A stretch of DNA of 64,000 nt. It comes from Orthonyx spaldingii. Lineage: Eukaryota; Chordata; Aves; Passeriformes; Orthonychidae. Under the pieces are notes generated by a model. The model ran no database searches and had not been told where the DNA came from. It worked only from the letters and a program-made list of their open reading frames with translations. Positions 1 through 12,329 of the stretch are shown here, in pieces (position 1 is the stretch's first letter; each line of letters opens with the position of its first letter). A program made the translations under genes and the position numbers. The stretch spans positions 62,001-126,000 of the forward strand of contig VZTJ01005309.1 in NCBI GenBank assembly GCA_013397795.1. Reading direction: 5' to 3'.

Positions 1-89
1 ATGACAGAAAAGAACCAAGAAGACAATTAATGACAATTAATTAGTTGTGCTAATAGACCTTGAAAACCCTGGGATACTAGTCAAATCAC

Positions 90-688
90 TACACCCTGTA
101 AATGGTAAATGTGTCCTGGGGTGCATCAGGCACAGCATCACCAGCCAGGCAAGGGAGGGGATTGTCCTGCTCTGCTCTGCTCTGCACTGGGGTGGCCTCA
201 CTTCAAGTGCTGGGGGCAGTTTTGGGTGCCACACTATATAAAAGAGATTAAACCTTTAGAGAGCATCCTTAAGGCAAAGCTGTATGAGGAACAGCTGAGG
301 TCACTTGTTCTGTTCAGTCTGGAGGAGACTGAGGGGAGACCTCGTCACTGTCTACAACTTCCTTGTGAGGGGAAGAGGAAGAGCAGGCACTGATCTCTTC
401 TCTGTGATAACCAATGACAGGAGTGAACAGAATGGATTCAAGTTGTGTCAGTGGAGGTTTAGGCTGGATATTAGAAAACGGTTCTTTACCCAGGAGGTGA
501 TTGGGCACTGGAACAGGCTCCCCAGCAAAGTGGTCACAGCACAAAGCCTGACAGAGCTCAAGAAGTGTTTGGACAATGCTCTTAGTCACATGGTGTGACT
601 CTTGGGGATGGTGCTGTGCAGGTTGGGAGTTGGACTTGATGATCCTCGAGGATCCATTCCAACTCAGCATATTGTGTGATTCTGTGAT
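90..688 (+). mobile_element. CR1 LINE fragment, 3' end (ORF2 C-terminus and 3' tail)
   Basis: This is a degenerate copy of the 3' part of a CR1 non-LTR retrotransposon in sense orientation. Broken frames read like the CR1 ORF2 C-terminus: VLGCIRHSITSQAREG near 112-160, RRLRGDLVTVYNF near 320-362, and HWNRLPSKVV near 506-536. It then passes into the CR1 3'UTR signature (ttggacttgatgatcct near 631-647, then ccattccaactcag) and ends with the short attctgtgat tail repeat at about 688. The frame is interrupted by shifts and a deletion around 230-290, so it is inactive. The 5' limit is approximate because similarity fades before 90. CR1 is the dominant LINE of birds and is usually 5'-truncated, as here. 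Confidence 0.9.
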
Positions 689-1279
689 ATGCAGAAATCC
701 TGGTACACTAATTAAAAACAAGGACTAACTCTCTGAGATGTACTGTCTTTGTTGAAAGTGGATTGATTTTGCAGATGTTCCAAGCTGATAGATAGCCAAG
801 CAAGCATTCTGTCAACTTCTCTTGGCTTTTACAGGAGAAACAGAACAAAACAAAATTTTGTTGATCAGTTTGTCAAAGGCCAAAAATGTTATGACAAGTT
901 TATATTATAGACCATGATATAAAAGACTTGGAAATGTATTCCAAGAATCATTACTTTCACTTGGAAACCCTTCAGAACTCACTAGTTTCTAATTCTGATT
1001 TTCATTCCTGAACTAAAAGAATGGCCTGAAATGAACCAACACTCCTGATATCTGAGGGAAACTTTTTTAACATTCAGTCAATCTTTGCATTCCTGAACTG
1101 AACCAAAAAAAAAAACCAAAAAAAACCCCAAAAACCTAAAAAACAGAACCAGAAAAAAAAGTGCATTTTTAATAGATATTATAAAAAAGTGTTTGTGTGT
1201 GTGTATATGTGAGGATATGTACAGACTGCTGAAGGTATCGGGAATCAATGAAACAGAAAGGCTGTGGTGTGTCTTTCTG
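689..1279. other. Intergenic, no gene seen
   Basis: This is unique AT-rich sequence with no recognisable coding frame. It contains an A-rich stretch at 1104-1162 and a short gtgtgtgtgt run near 1193-1203. The open frames that cross it are of low complexity (poly-K/F) and look like chance. Confidence 0.5.
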
Positions 1280-1580
1280 ATAAGGAAGCGGGATCCCACG
1301 GAGGTGAATCACTGCTGCCAACGGTCTACAGCCTTCCTGTAGCCCCTAACCTGCCTGGCTCCCACTTATCCCTGCTCCAGCGCCGTTTCCTTCGCACCCA
1401 ATCCTGCTCCCGCGCCCTTCCCATCCATCCCTGCTCCAGCGCCGCTCCAGCGGCATTGCGGGGCCGGAGGGCTCCCCTGTCTCGCACCGCCCCCTGGCGG
1501 CACCTTCTGGAAACGCGGACGTCTTGCCTGGCCCTGGGTCCCCCCAGCCAAACTTCTGCCTCCTTCTTTAGTCTCGCATA
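1280..1580. promoter_or_regulatory. Small GC/CpG-rich island, possible distal regulatory element
   Basis: About 300 bases are strikingly richer in G+C and CpG than the AT-rich DNA on both sides. Three related units (atccctgctccagcgccg at 1368-1385 and 1427-1444, with a weaker version at 1401-1416) make an imperfect ~30-base tandem array. A CTCF-like core lies on the minus strand at 1486-1503. The island lies about 11 kb upstream of the GJA1 promoter and is followed directly by AT-rich DNA with aaaataaaa. It could be an insulator, an alternative or lncRNA promoter, or a relic of a GC-rich transposon or LTR. No test is possible from sequence alone. Confidence 0.4.
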
Positions 1581-3723
1581 AAATAAAAATTTCTTTCTTT
1601 AAATTATTTAATGTTATAACATAGCCATCAATAAAACTTATTAAGATTAAAAAAAAAATATTTATTTTGATCGTTTTATTGCGGTTTTATGTGGGGTTTT
1701 TTTCCCTAAATATAGAGCTTCTTTTATATTTAGATGCAGGGTAAATCTGAATAGAGACAATATGAAAATTCATATTTTATGTCCTTCAAAGTCTTTGAGG
1801 TTAATTTGATGTGTTGGCAGACTATACTTCTTTCTAGCCACCAAAACTTCAAACCCTGGTTAGGATTGGGATGTCAAAAGAGTCCTTCGGGCTTTTTGCC
1901 CAGCAGCAGTTATTCTTCTTGGCACAATGTGAAAACTGTGTCTAATATCTCTCTGCAACCTTGGTCTGCAGAGCTGCTTAGAAATGTGAGCTTTTCGCAA
2001 AATCGGTAATTAACAGGGACAGAAAGAAAGATTACATCTCAGCATAACATTTGGAATTAAGTCAAAGATTTTTTGTTTAAAGACACACAATGTTTCTGGT
2101 GCTGAATTATGTTTTAGGTCTTTCTGTCCAGGCTGCAATAGCCTGGAAGCTCCAAGTCAGCAACTGCCATGTCTGGAGGCACCTCATTTTCTGAGAGGTC
2201 ATTAATTGCTTCCTGCTGTGACTGCTGAGGGGCATGCTGATCTTGAGAGCATAAAGCTGCTTGGTGCCTCAGTCTGTGTAAGGAAAGCATCTTTCTAAGT
2301 TAAAACAGGTATTTGAATAGGTTGTGTTTGTGTGATCATCAGTGTGGCCACTCTAACCAGTCCTGCAGTGCAAGGAACCCTTTTATGAATTTGATCTGCA
2401 AAGATTATCGCTATGCTGCTTTCCTAAATATCTTCAGTATCTTCAAGGAAAAAAAAGGCAATGATGCTATAATTCTTGTTCATACTTTAGTTGCTTTTGT
2501 TTTCATCCCTAAGTTGAAAACAATGGCAACCAATCACAGTTTCATGGGCGTAAACCTTCCTTGGGACAATTTATAGAACAAAATTTCCCTATCAGTCCTG
2601 CTCTCGGGAGTTCACAAAGGAGCCAAAAGATGTTTCACATCTTTTTAAGTGCATATTATTGCCTTAATGTGTTTCCCTAGATTTCATGGATATTTAGAAT
2701 AATTACATGCAATAAATACTCAATTCCCTGTTGCCTGTTTTACAATAGATCTACACATATCTACACATATCTACACCATCAGAGCAAAACACTTATTTTA
2801 AAACTCATGGTGAGTTGTTACAGCAGAGACCAGTGGTAGAAGTGAGCTGTTTGATGCTGGTATATACAGCACCAGGGCTCCCAACACATGCCCTTCTCAG
2901 ATGTAATCTGCGGGTCAAGCAGATTGCATATCAAGGACTTTTACAACTTCACGCTGAGACTTCTACATTTCCATTTCAAAGACTGGTAGAGACCCTATTT
3001 GTTCTTGATGTAGAATTCCTTCTTGAAATCAAATGGTATTGAGGGCAGGGAACAAAAACTGAATAGGTAATGAAGAGCTATTTATGTGCCGTGGAAAAGC
3101 AAAAAAAATGTGCAAGTGCATCAGTATCCCCTGATTCTACATGAATTCATAAAAGGATCTCTATTTTAGGTAGTCATTAATGAAGTAATCCAAAGAGATT
3201 TTATTTCTGTTTTACCACTTAGCTTGCCGTTTTTAGTATGTTTCCCTGTCCTGTACCCAAGATTAGCCCTCATTTTCTGGCTCACTTGGCTAATCAGCAG
3301 GATCTTCCTTTATCAGTAAACATTTTCTGATAAGCAGTATCTTCTACACATATCAGCTTAACTGGCTTCATACCCATGACTGCTTTCCAGGTTTAAGAAA
3401 AAGAATTTACTTAGAGTATAAACAGTGAATAAAGAAGTTCATCTAAATAAAGAAGTTTGTCCAAAATGTAGTAGTTGCTCACAATTTCCACAGAATAGTG
3501 TGCAGTGGGTGGTCAGAGGGGTTCTCAGGCTCATGTAGATTGTATCCACTTGTGCTGTGATCATCTGAAATTGACAGAAATAAATGTACTTGCTTTAACA
3601 CTGTGTTACGAATACTTACCCCGTTTTTGGGGCTATTTTTGACAAAGATGTTAAGAAAAAAAAGAAAAGCATTTTTTCTCAATTATTTCTCAGGGTATTG
3701 TAGTTTTCAATTCTTTTTCATAA
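1581..3723. other. Intergenic, no gene seen
   Basis: This is AT-rich single-copy-looking DNA. The only structure noticed is a short tandem repeat of the 10-base unit ctacacatat at 2751-2776 (about 2.6 copies). Open frames here are under 90 codons and were not recognised. Confidence 0.5.
2751..2776 (+). repeat. Short tandem repeat (10-base unit x ~2.6)
   Basis: The unit ctacacatat is repeated exactly twice (2751-2770), followed by a partial third copy ctacac. It is a minor minisatellite-type duplication. Confidence 0.9.
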
Positions 3724-3779
3724 AATCATAGAATGGTTTGGGTTGGAAGGGACCATAAAGATCATCTAGTTCCAACCTC
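3724..3779 (-). mobile_element. CR1 LINE 3' tail, antisense
   Basis: The sequence atcatagaatggtttgggtt followed by ggaagggacc and gatcatctagttccaac is the reverse complement of the conserved CR1 3' end. Only about 55 bases are present, typical of a severely 5'-truncated insertion. It abuts a second, different CR1 tail in the same orientation. Confidence 0.9.
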
Positions 3780-3872
3780 ATAGAATCATTAAGGTTGAAA
3801 GATACCTTTATTGAGTCCAACCATAACTTCAACACTGACAAGTCCACTGTTAAACCATAGCCCTAAGTGCCA
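3778..3872 (-). mobile_element. Second CR1-family 3' end, antisense
   Basis: It starts again with a tail-type motif (catagaatcattaaggttga), then agtccaaccataacttcaac, and ends near ccctaagtgcc. This matches the 3' end of another CR1 subfamily. It is more diverged than some copies elsewhere in the window. The two tails sit head to tail, so one probably inserted at or beside the tail of the other. Confidence 0.8.
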
Positions 3873-6800
3873 TATTTTTGCAAAATAATGCAGCTTTCTC
3901 AATAGGAATAAAGGATACACTGGTTTTCCTTCAGTTGTCCTCAGTTTTTATAGTTAGAGCAGTGGCTTTGAAAGCTAAAGATACTGTTTTGAACTTTACA
4001 GTCTCAGCAGGGCTTGCAAGTAAGTTTACAACTTTGGGAGCAAGTGTTCTGATCATTAAATAATTAGCAAAAATCTCAGCAGCAGCAGAAGCAGAATCAC
4101 AAGCAGCATCATCCAGGAAGAACAGGATGGTGTGAGGAGCCCCACATGGCAGCTCATCCTGGGCTGCTTCAGATAATATTGGGTGAAACGGGGCCTTTCT
4201 GGGGAGGGATGTGGGAGCTCCTCTGGTATTTTGCGGTGTCTGGCCAGAGCAAGGATGGGAAGGGGCTCTGGGCAGCACGGTGTGGGGTGGCTGTGGGCAT
4301 GTTGAGCATCACAGGTGCCTCCTGAGCTCTGCAGGAATCCATGCTTTTCCAGAGTTTCGTAACCACCAAAGAAATGCTGCTGGACCAGAAATTAGGACTT
4401 GTGTGCCTCAGTTCTCCATACTAGGACTTAAATTCTGTATTCATTCTCATCCTCACTGCTAACACTAACTCACCCTTAAAATACAATTATATAAGGACAT
4501 TAATTTTTTTTTATAGGAGATAACATCTTATGGGCATTGCCTACCAATTTTCACTTAGATTTTAGACAGAATAATTTGCCAAATATAACCTTGGTTGTGA
4601 GAATGCTAATCTAATTCTTACATTCCATCTTCTAAAAGTATCCTGTACACATGGAAAAGTCTGAGATTATTAGCACCCATTTGGGGTTTTATTGTGATCA
4701 AGTGTGCAAGAATTATGCTTTTGGATAATACACCGGTGTCAATTTTTAGGGCAAATAATTGAGAGTTGTTTATTTTGAATGCAGCCTCAGAAAGTTGTAA
4801 AGCTACTGGGTTTTACTATTCAAATTCGTCATGTAAAAGATAACCCTTAGTTTAATGCTCAGTACACGCCAACTATTTTTTCTCACATTACTGAACATGC
4901 TTTTAGCATGCTTTTGATACAATGTACTTTGTATTAAAGTTTAATAGCTGAAAGCTATTGTTACCTATTATGTGATGTTTTCCCTTATGCACATATGTTC
5001 ATGTTTGCTGAACAGTGCTGGCAATAACTAATGAGAAGTTCCCAGCCTAAATTGTGGAGTCGGGGATTCTTATGCTCTTTATGCATCATTTGTACATGTC
5101 ACTAAATCAATGATGCACCGTGTAACTTGACTACATTTATTTTTTCAGTTCAGTTAATCTAAAAATTTCTGAGGAATTAAATAAATTAATGTACACACAT
5201 TTAAATTCAAAGCAGATTTCTGGACTTGATGTCCTTTTCTGCCTAAGAAAATGACTCATGGGTTATACTGGAAGATTCCTTTCTGGGAAAATCTTGTAAC
5301 AGAAACTGCTAATTCCAGTAGATTAATTTTCCAGTTGTTTTCCCAAAGCTGTTCTTATGGGAACTCCTTAATTAGTAGTATATTTTAAATCAATTTTTGT
5401 TTTTATCGGCAGTCAGCCCTATTAATAATTTTTACTTTGTTTTTATGTAGAATTTCTTGACGTTTAGTTCTTTGCAGACCCTTTCATGTCTACAACACCG
5501 TTAATCCTGTAGACTGCCAAAAGAAAGAAGCAATTATGCTCCTCAGGTGATTCTGGCCAACATATATGCAGCTGTACAGCAAATGGCAGCAGGGTGGTGT
5601 AAGGGAAATGAGTGAGAAACCTTAAAATGTTCATGTCCTCAAACACCCCTGTGGTGCTATCAAGAAACCCAGTGAGTGCACCTCTGCCCTTCAGCCAGGA
5701 ATATCTCTCACTCTGCCTCTGTTTTTCAGAAATTTTTTTAAATAGTCTACTTCAGGCCCATTGTCTTAGAAGACAATAAATTTCTCTTTTCTGCAGGCAA
5801 AAACCCTCTTAAAGTGAGAGGAAAGATAAACCTCTTTGTTTCCTTGGTAGTCATGTGGGGAGAACTTTAAAAGGACCAGCACAGGATGTCTGCAGGTGAG
5901 TGAACACAGTCATGTGAATGAATCGACATGTCAATCTAAAAATAATTGTATCTACAGGAAAAGGCTTCCCAAAAGCATTCTCTTATCTTGTGAAGAATAA
6001 AAAAACCCCAAACAATTACATTTATAATGTGATTAACACATTTTATTCAAATGCATGACGTAATAAGAGACCCTATAAATAATGGATTCTAGTTTCTTTC
6101 TATGTAGAAAGTGATAGAAAAAAGGGACTTTTTTCCTAAATATGAATGACTGACAATAAAAAAAAGTTCATTTTGATGTTCTAAATAAAAAGTCCCTTTA
6201 TTTAGATTTCAATGCTTATTTAAGTATTGAAGTAGCTCGGTTTTTCGCTGTTACCAATGATATTGCCTAGCTAAATGTTAAAACAGTGTTCTGACAGTAA
6301 AAAGCAGTGCTTCACAGTAATAAATATACTCGAATGGTGAGGGAATCCGGAATTATTTAAATAATATCAAAAATCAAAATTAAATAAAACTTGAGGATAT
6401 TCTGAGAACAGAATTGAAAAGACGTGATTGCTTGAGGGGAACAGAGCCCACCCATTGCCTCTGCTCTTCTGAAAGTAGCCAAACTTTCTGTCCCTCAGTT
6501 CAGCCACATGTGGAAAGCTCATCAATCTCTACAAGATTTCTAAGACTTCCACAGAAAGACAGTTGCTGTTTGTAAATCCTGGATCAAAAGTATTAGAATT
6601 ATGTCAAAACAGCTCACTTGTTCTAAACATCCAAAGCATAATGATTATTAAAAGCTGAATTTTCTTTTTTTTTTTGGTAATAAAGAGTTTTTTTCATCAG
6701 TAGAGGTACAAAATTATTTTCAGCTGGGTAGTAATTTTGGGGAGCTACCTACTTTAGTTTTCTTTCATTTGTGAAGATTGCTATTTTGTAGTTTGGTTGT

Positions 6801-9800
6801 ACAACCTTTATTTATATTGCTGGATAATATTTTATGTGTGCAGATTTATTTCCTTCTGTGAGATTACCCATAAGATTACTAAGTAGCAGACAATGTCAAT
6901 GCATATTCTGAAATTTTCTATTTCATTGTTAATTTATTCAGTCATTTCGAGACCTCATGAAGAATTTAAAGACAGTTTTGTGAAAGACAATGTTACTTCC
7001 ACTCTATGTTACTCTACAGTTTGAAAACATGAAATGGCCACATTTGTTTTTAAAATCTCTCATCCTTTGGGACCAAAGGACTTGGAAGCCTCACCACCAT
7101 CAATGGAGAGAAACAAAAGCTCACAAAATACTGTAAGACCATCTCAGTGCTGGATTTTTGAATGTAAAATGAAAAATAAACAAAAAGATTACCTGGCATT
7201 CAAGATCCAATATAATTCATGTTTATTTTCACTGTGTACAGAAGGTGGAGCCAAATTCATAAGGATCTGTGAACTCATACTTCAATCTTTGAATACTTTT
7301 CTAGTGTCTTTTTAGAGGGGCAACTAGTTCGGAGAACATATTGATTGGAATCAGTTACAATGTTGGGATAAATCATTTTGAGACCAACTTTGCTGGTGTT
7401 TAAGCTGTCTGTAATGAGATTTAGAAGTTTCTTGGCACAGCTGAAGGGCATCTGATCCTTCATGTTATTACCCTTCTCCCTTTCTCCATCAGTGAAACAG
7501 GAATGAATTCATATTTCTAAATGTAGCATGTGAAAGGGAGCAAGCTGAATATCTCCGTGAATTTGTGGAGGGACCTTAGTGGTATGAAGTGGAAAACACC
7601 AACCAGCACAATGAACAGAAAGGAAACAATCACCCCAAGTTTTGAACACTTTATTTTCCTTCTCTGTGATCCTCATAAATTTTAAAAAGAAACTCCCACT
7701 TAGTTGTTCACACTGCTAGCTAATATTCCAATATGCAACTAGAGAACAAATCAGAATAATTTGGGGCTTAAAGGGTGGAGGGTAGCATCAAGAAATTTTG
7801 CTTCTAATTCTGGTTGAGCCATGAGCTATCTATGACTTAGAAGAGCTGCTGATATTCTCCATGACTTTCCAAGTCCGTAAAAGAAGCTGCTATAACGTTA
7901 ACGTCTTCTATGATAATATTTATAAAACACTCTGAGATTGTAGACAGATGACTGTACAACAGTGCAATATATTTCCGGAGAATGGTGACTATTCTCTGGG
8001 GTGGGCTCTGATGCAATGGCATCTGTCATAGAGAACTTCCCACTTTCATTTTAGGTGCTTCAGTCTTGATGGTTTTTTCCAACAGGATGTCTTTTAAAAC
8101 AGCAGTTATTTTCTTTTGCAGGCAGTAAGAGCAGAATCTATCTTATGCTGACGAAGTGTCCTTTTCCCCTGAGGACTATCTAGCTTTGAATTAAATGAAT
8201 CTGAGAGACCAGTTTCAACAAGGAATGGCAAGTGAACTCACTAAGAGACAGTCTTTTGATTATCCTCCTTTTATTATTACTATCCTTAAAATTATCAGAA
8301 AATATTCTTATAGGCTATGCACTGTGCCACCCAAGTGGGACCAGATACCACCCTGAGAGATGACAATTGCTTTTAATTGTCTGCTTTGAACAAGCAATGA
8401 CCCTTTGAATCTTGGGGCAGGGGGTGGATACGGCTGTGTTTCTCAGACTCGAGGGTGTGCTGGATGCCTCAGCTCTTGCAGTGGGCTCCAACCCTCTCAC
8501 CCCAGCTGAAAGAACGTGCAAGCACTGTGGTCAGCTACTTCAAAGCTGAGTTGTATTTCTATGTGATGCAAATTCCTTAAACAAGCAAAAAACCCCCACT
8601 GGACGCTAAAGAAAAGGAAAAAAAAGCATTAGTCTGCACATTTATGTGCTTAGGTAATCATTAAATACCACATTATTGCATTATTGTTCCTTGGACGTTC
8701 TGAAAAGCTTTACCTCCATAGGGCATGAAACAGGGCCATGCATTATTCACAAGTCTCTCTTTAAAGCCAAATGTGTGAGAAGGGATATCAGTGAAAACCT
8801 GCCGAAGCTTATGTGCCATCCAGGGATGTGGGTGACTGCACGGCTACCTTGAAAACACCAAGAAAATCTGCCCTGTCTGTGTATATTAATCTCCATTTAC
8901 TGTATATTCAGCTCATTTTACTCGGTCTGTGGATTCCTCTTACAAATTGCACAGGATGAGGACAGTGTTATGCATGGGAGTACTGGGAAGCGAATTTTGC
9001 AAGCAAGTTGAAAACAAGTGAAGGCATGTGATTTGTTTTAAGAGCTCCACAAACTACAGACATGCTTAATTAGAAGTAGACCATGAACCCCACTGGTATC
9101 CATGAGAGATTTGGTAATGGTCAAAGGACTGGATAGCCTTCCAAATGAAACATTCACAAGAGCTGTTCTAGTGAATCAGGTTGCTCAAATATTATTGAGG
9201 GATTATTTGGAAGAAATATGAGGAAAAAAAGGATTTTTTATAAAATGCTGCACTTGTGTTCAGGTAATAAATACAAAGAAAACAGTGGAGTGAGTTCTGT
9301 ATTAACCATGAATATGTGCCAAAATCTGGAAATATTAAATAATCAAAATTTTTGTTCCCTTTGGTAAGTTTGTGTAGAAAAGCAGCAGCAATATTGTGGG
9401 CTCTGAACTATTTCCCTGATTTAGCTGAGGATTCAGCAGAGAGTGGGCAGAAGCACTGTGGAAGTCAACCTGAGGTTCAGCCCCGGAGATGCTCTTGGCA
9501 GAGCCTGGGCTCCAGCACTGCACCTGGGTTGCGGTGCAACTGTGCCCCCACAGATTGTGCTTCAGCCTGCCAGAACAAAGGCAAACAGGTTCTGGGGTCC
9601 TTGCACTGCCAAGACAGCGCTGTTTGCTACAAAAGGCAAAATGCCAGTGGACGGTAAGAGAGTTCCCAGAGAGTTTGAGATCCCAAAATGTTAATTTCTT
9701 TTATGTGGAAAGAATCTGGCTTCTACAATGCAAGGCTTCAAACTTAACTGTGATCTTCTTACCCATCTCTTAGTCCATAATTATGAACAGATTTGCAAAT

Positions 9801-11879
9801 ATCTCAGATCTTATACCCCCGTGCTCTCCTGTTGAACATAGCTTCAGCTGAAGAGGGGTTGTGTATGAGGATATTTGTTGCATCTGAAACAAGTGTTTAC
9901 ACTGCGAGGCAAATGAATGTGAGATTTTCTTGTAACCTTGTGAAATGGTAGATCATTGCATCACCTGAAGCTGAATATGTTCTGGTAATAGGCTGTAAAA
10001 TGTGACCATCGAGACATATTTCCAAACTCTAAGAGACATTTCCAAGTAATTCCTTTCAGGACAAATAATAATCCTTCCTAGTTCTACCTATGCTTAATAT
10101 GGCTGTAAAGCTATTCTACCCTTGTTACTAATGTACACATTTTAGTTTTCCAAACTGGATTTTAAGATTGCTGGGCTTCTCACAAATACTGGGGGTTTTT
10201 ATTTAAGTGGTTTTGAAGGTTCCTTCCTTCAAAACCATAATGTTTGAAAAATTGCAAAGCCTATACTGGAAGATAATAGGAAAATGCAAGATCAGGCAAG
10301 CTGGACCCTGTGCTCTTGTGATCTTGCCAGCTTTGACAGGGAATGATAGCTTTGTATTCTTGCATATTATAATTCAAGGTTTTATTCCTGGCATAATTCT
10401 GCTTTCCTAAAGGACAATTTTTTCAGCACCAACATATACTATATCGCAAATGTCCTCAGTATCTCAGCATTGACACACACTTAGTCACATTGACAGAGTT
10501 TTATACTTTGCTCCAGAATAACCAGTGTTTTACAGAGAAGTAGCAAGAGCCCAACATGTACTCTGCTCGCTATCTATACCACAGTCATGAAGACAGTGAA
10601 ACGCTATGGTTTGTATATTACAATTTTCCATTCTCAAGAAGAAGGGCCCACAGCCTGTGAGGCACAAATCTCCAATTCTCACTTAATTCGACAAGAAAAG
10701 ACAACCTGAAAACTACCTCCAAAAAACATAAAGTTTCTTTCTGCCATATGGCTTGGACAACTGTAAAAACAAGAGAAAACAAAAGTCAAAACTAACAGCC
10801 ACTATCAAAGGAAAGAGAGGAAACTGAGCAAACCAGTTGTCTCCGTCTGCAGTTGGAAGAAGGGGAATGGAAGGTGTGCATTGTAGTGTACTAGCTCTTT
10901 TTGTCAAACAGGAGGCAGTGTGGACTGCTATTAACTGCTCCAGAGCAAGAACCAGGATGGGTGTGTTTAGTTCCCAGCTTCAAAGCTCCCTGCTGAGTAT
11001 ATTTCTACAAAGATCCTGTCTTACTTCTCTGAAGAGCTCTGGGTGAAAAGCAGGAGGGAAGAGCTGTGAAAAACAAGCAGCAATGTCTAGGTTGTGTTGC
11101 AGAGTGTAACTTTCATTATTTCAAAAAGAAATTGTGAAGAATTATTTAGGAATCTCTCCATGGCCATTACTGGACTTCTCCCCTTCAAAGAGCAAAAAAT
11201 GCTTATCCACGCTACTGAACCCAGAAATAGCTTTTGAGAATAACACGAGCTGAAACCCAAATAAGCCTGGTACAACCCAAAATGTGAAACTTCATAGAGA
11301 ACTATCTGACCAGGAACACTTCTAGAGAAGCTCTTAAGAAGTCCCACAAAGCAGCTAATACCCCATTACATGAACAAGGAAAAGACCAATTCCTAATGAT
11401 GTTTGAACTCCATGTGTGAGGAGCTTAAGACAGAGAAATAAATTAATCTCTGTTCTATAGACAAGACACTTTTCAAGGAGCATTTAACCGGGGTCTGGGC
11501 AGGAGCAAAGCCAAACTAGTTTCGTTCCAATTGCATAGATCAGTTTTGAAGCATGCTTTTATTCTGTAGAATGTGTTCAAAAAATATCAAGGACATTTCT
11601 TCTCACTATTAAAGTGAGATTCTCTGTGCTATGCTTTATTTTCTGAAGTTTCCTGGAAAGAGTTTCCTGGAATGTGAGATCATTTCTTCATTTCTCCCAT
11701 GGGACAGACACACGCACATATCACACACAAATAATAGTAAAAAAAATATGTGATGTGTATCTCCTGTGGAAACAAACACGCTGCTCCTGATGTGTACTTT
11801 CATGTGTGCACGTAAAGGAAATTGACCTCAGTAAACAAGGCTGTGTTCACAACGAAAAGTAGAGAGGGCTTGGGAGGGC
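3873..11879. other. Upstream flank of GJA1, no gene recognised
   Basis: About 8 kb of AT-rich DNA lies between the CR1 tails and the GJA1 promoter. Scanning both strands for long frames found nothing above ~115 codons, and none was recognisable. The longer frame at 3931-4278 (minus) overlaps equally long frames on the other strand, so it is not convincing. A locally GC-richer patch at about 9,430-9,610 opens three frames at once, also without recognisable protein similarity. Distal GJA1 enhancers may lie here, but nothing specific can be supported by eye. Confidence 0.5.
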
Positions 11880-12329
11880 TTCCTCTCCTGAGTGGTGGCT
11901 GAGGCAGCAGTCCCAGCACCCAGAAGGTCCATGCTGGTTACCCATTAATCCCTTTCACTGCCTTTCTCCCTTTCCCTGCAGTGAAACTCCTGGTGCACAC
12001 CAAAGAGCCAACTTGTTTCATCTGTCTCAGGCGAGCCCAGATCTGGTCACCGTGCCACTCAGGTGCCCCAGTGACTGGGGAGTGTGGGGCGGCTGCTGAC
12101 TGCCCATGTATTTGTTTTGTTACATCAGCAAGAGTGGACTTCCACGCTATGTCTTTCGGCGAACTGCTTTTTGCTGTGTCTTCAATCCTTTCCCTCCTCC
12201 TCCCCCAGCTCCGTGCTCTCCGCCCGCAGAGCGCCCCTCCTCCTGGGCTGCCTCCCCTCCCTCTCCCCTCCTCTCGCACAGTCAGAGGCTTGAAAACTTG
12301 TTAAAAGCTCTCCCAGTGTTCCAAGTTAG
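11880..12329 (+). promoter_or_regulatory. GJA1: GJA1 proximal promoter region
   Basis: The segment lies immediately upstream of the recognised leader exon. Visible elements are a GC-box-like ggggcgg at 12086-12092, a long C/T-rich tract at about 12187-12282 with several cctcctcc/cccctcc runs, and a TATA-like ttaaaag at 12301-12307. The TATA-like element sits about 25-30 bases before the likely start of transcription near 12330. The sequence from ttaaaagctct through ttttacgaggtatcagcac closely resembles my recollection of the mammalian GJA1 5' end, which supports the assignment. The exact transcription start and which sites are bound are inferred, not seen. Confidence 0.7.

Noticed and set aside
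314..721. 135-codon minus-strand frame
   Set aside because: It is antisense to a CR1 LINE fragment, so its openness reflects the repeat and not a gene.
3931..4369. Overlapping 66-115 codon frames on both strands near 4.0-4.4 kb
   Set aside because: Mutually overlapping frames without similarity, splice sites or codon signal. Treated as chance.
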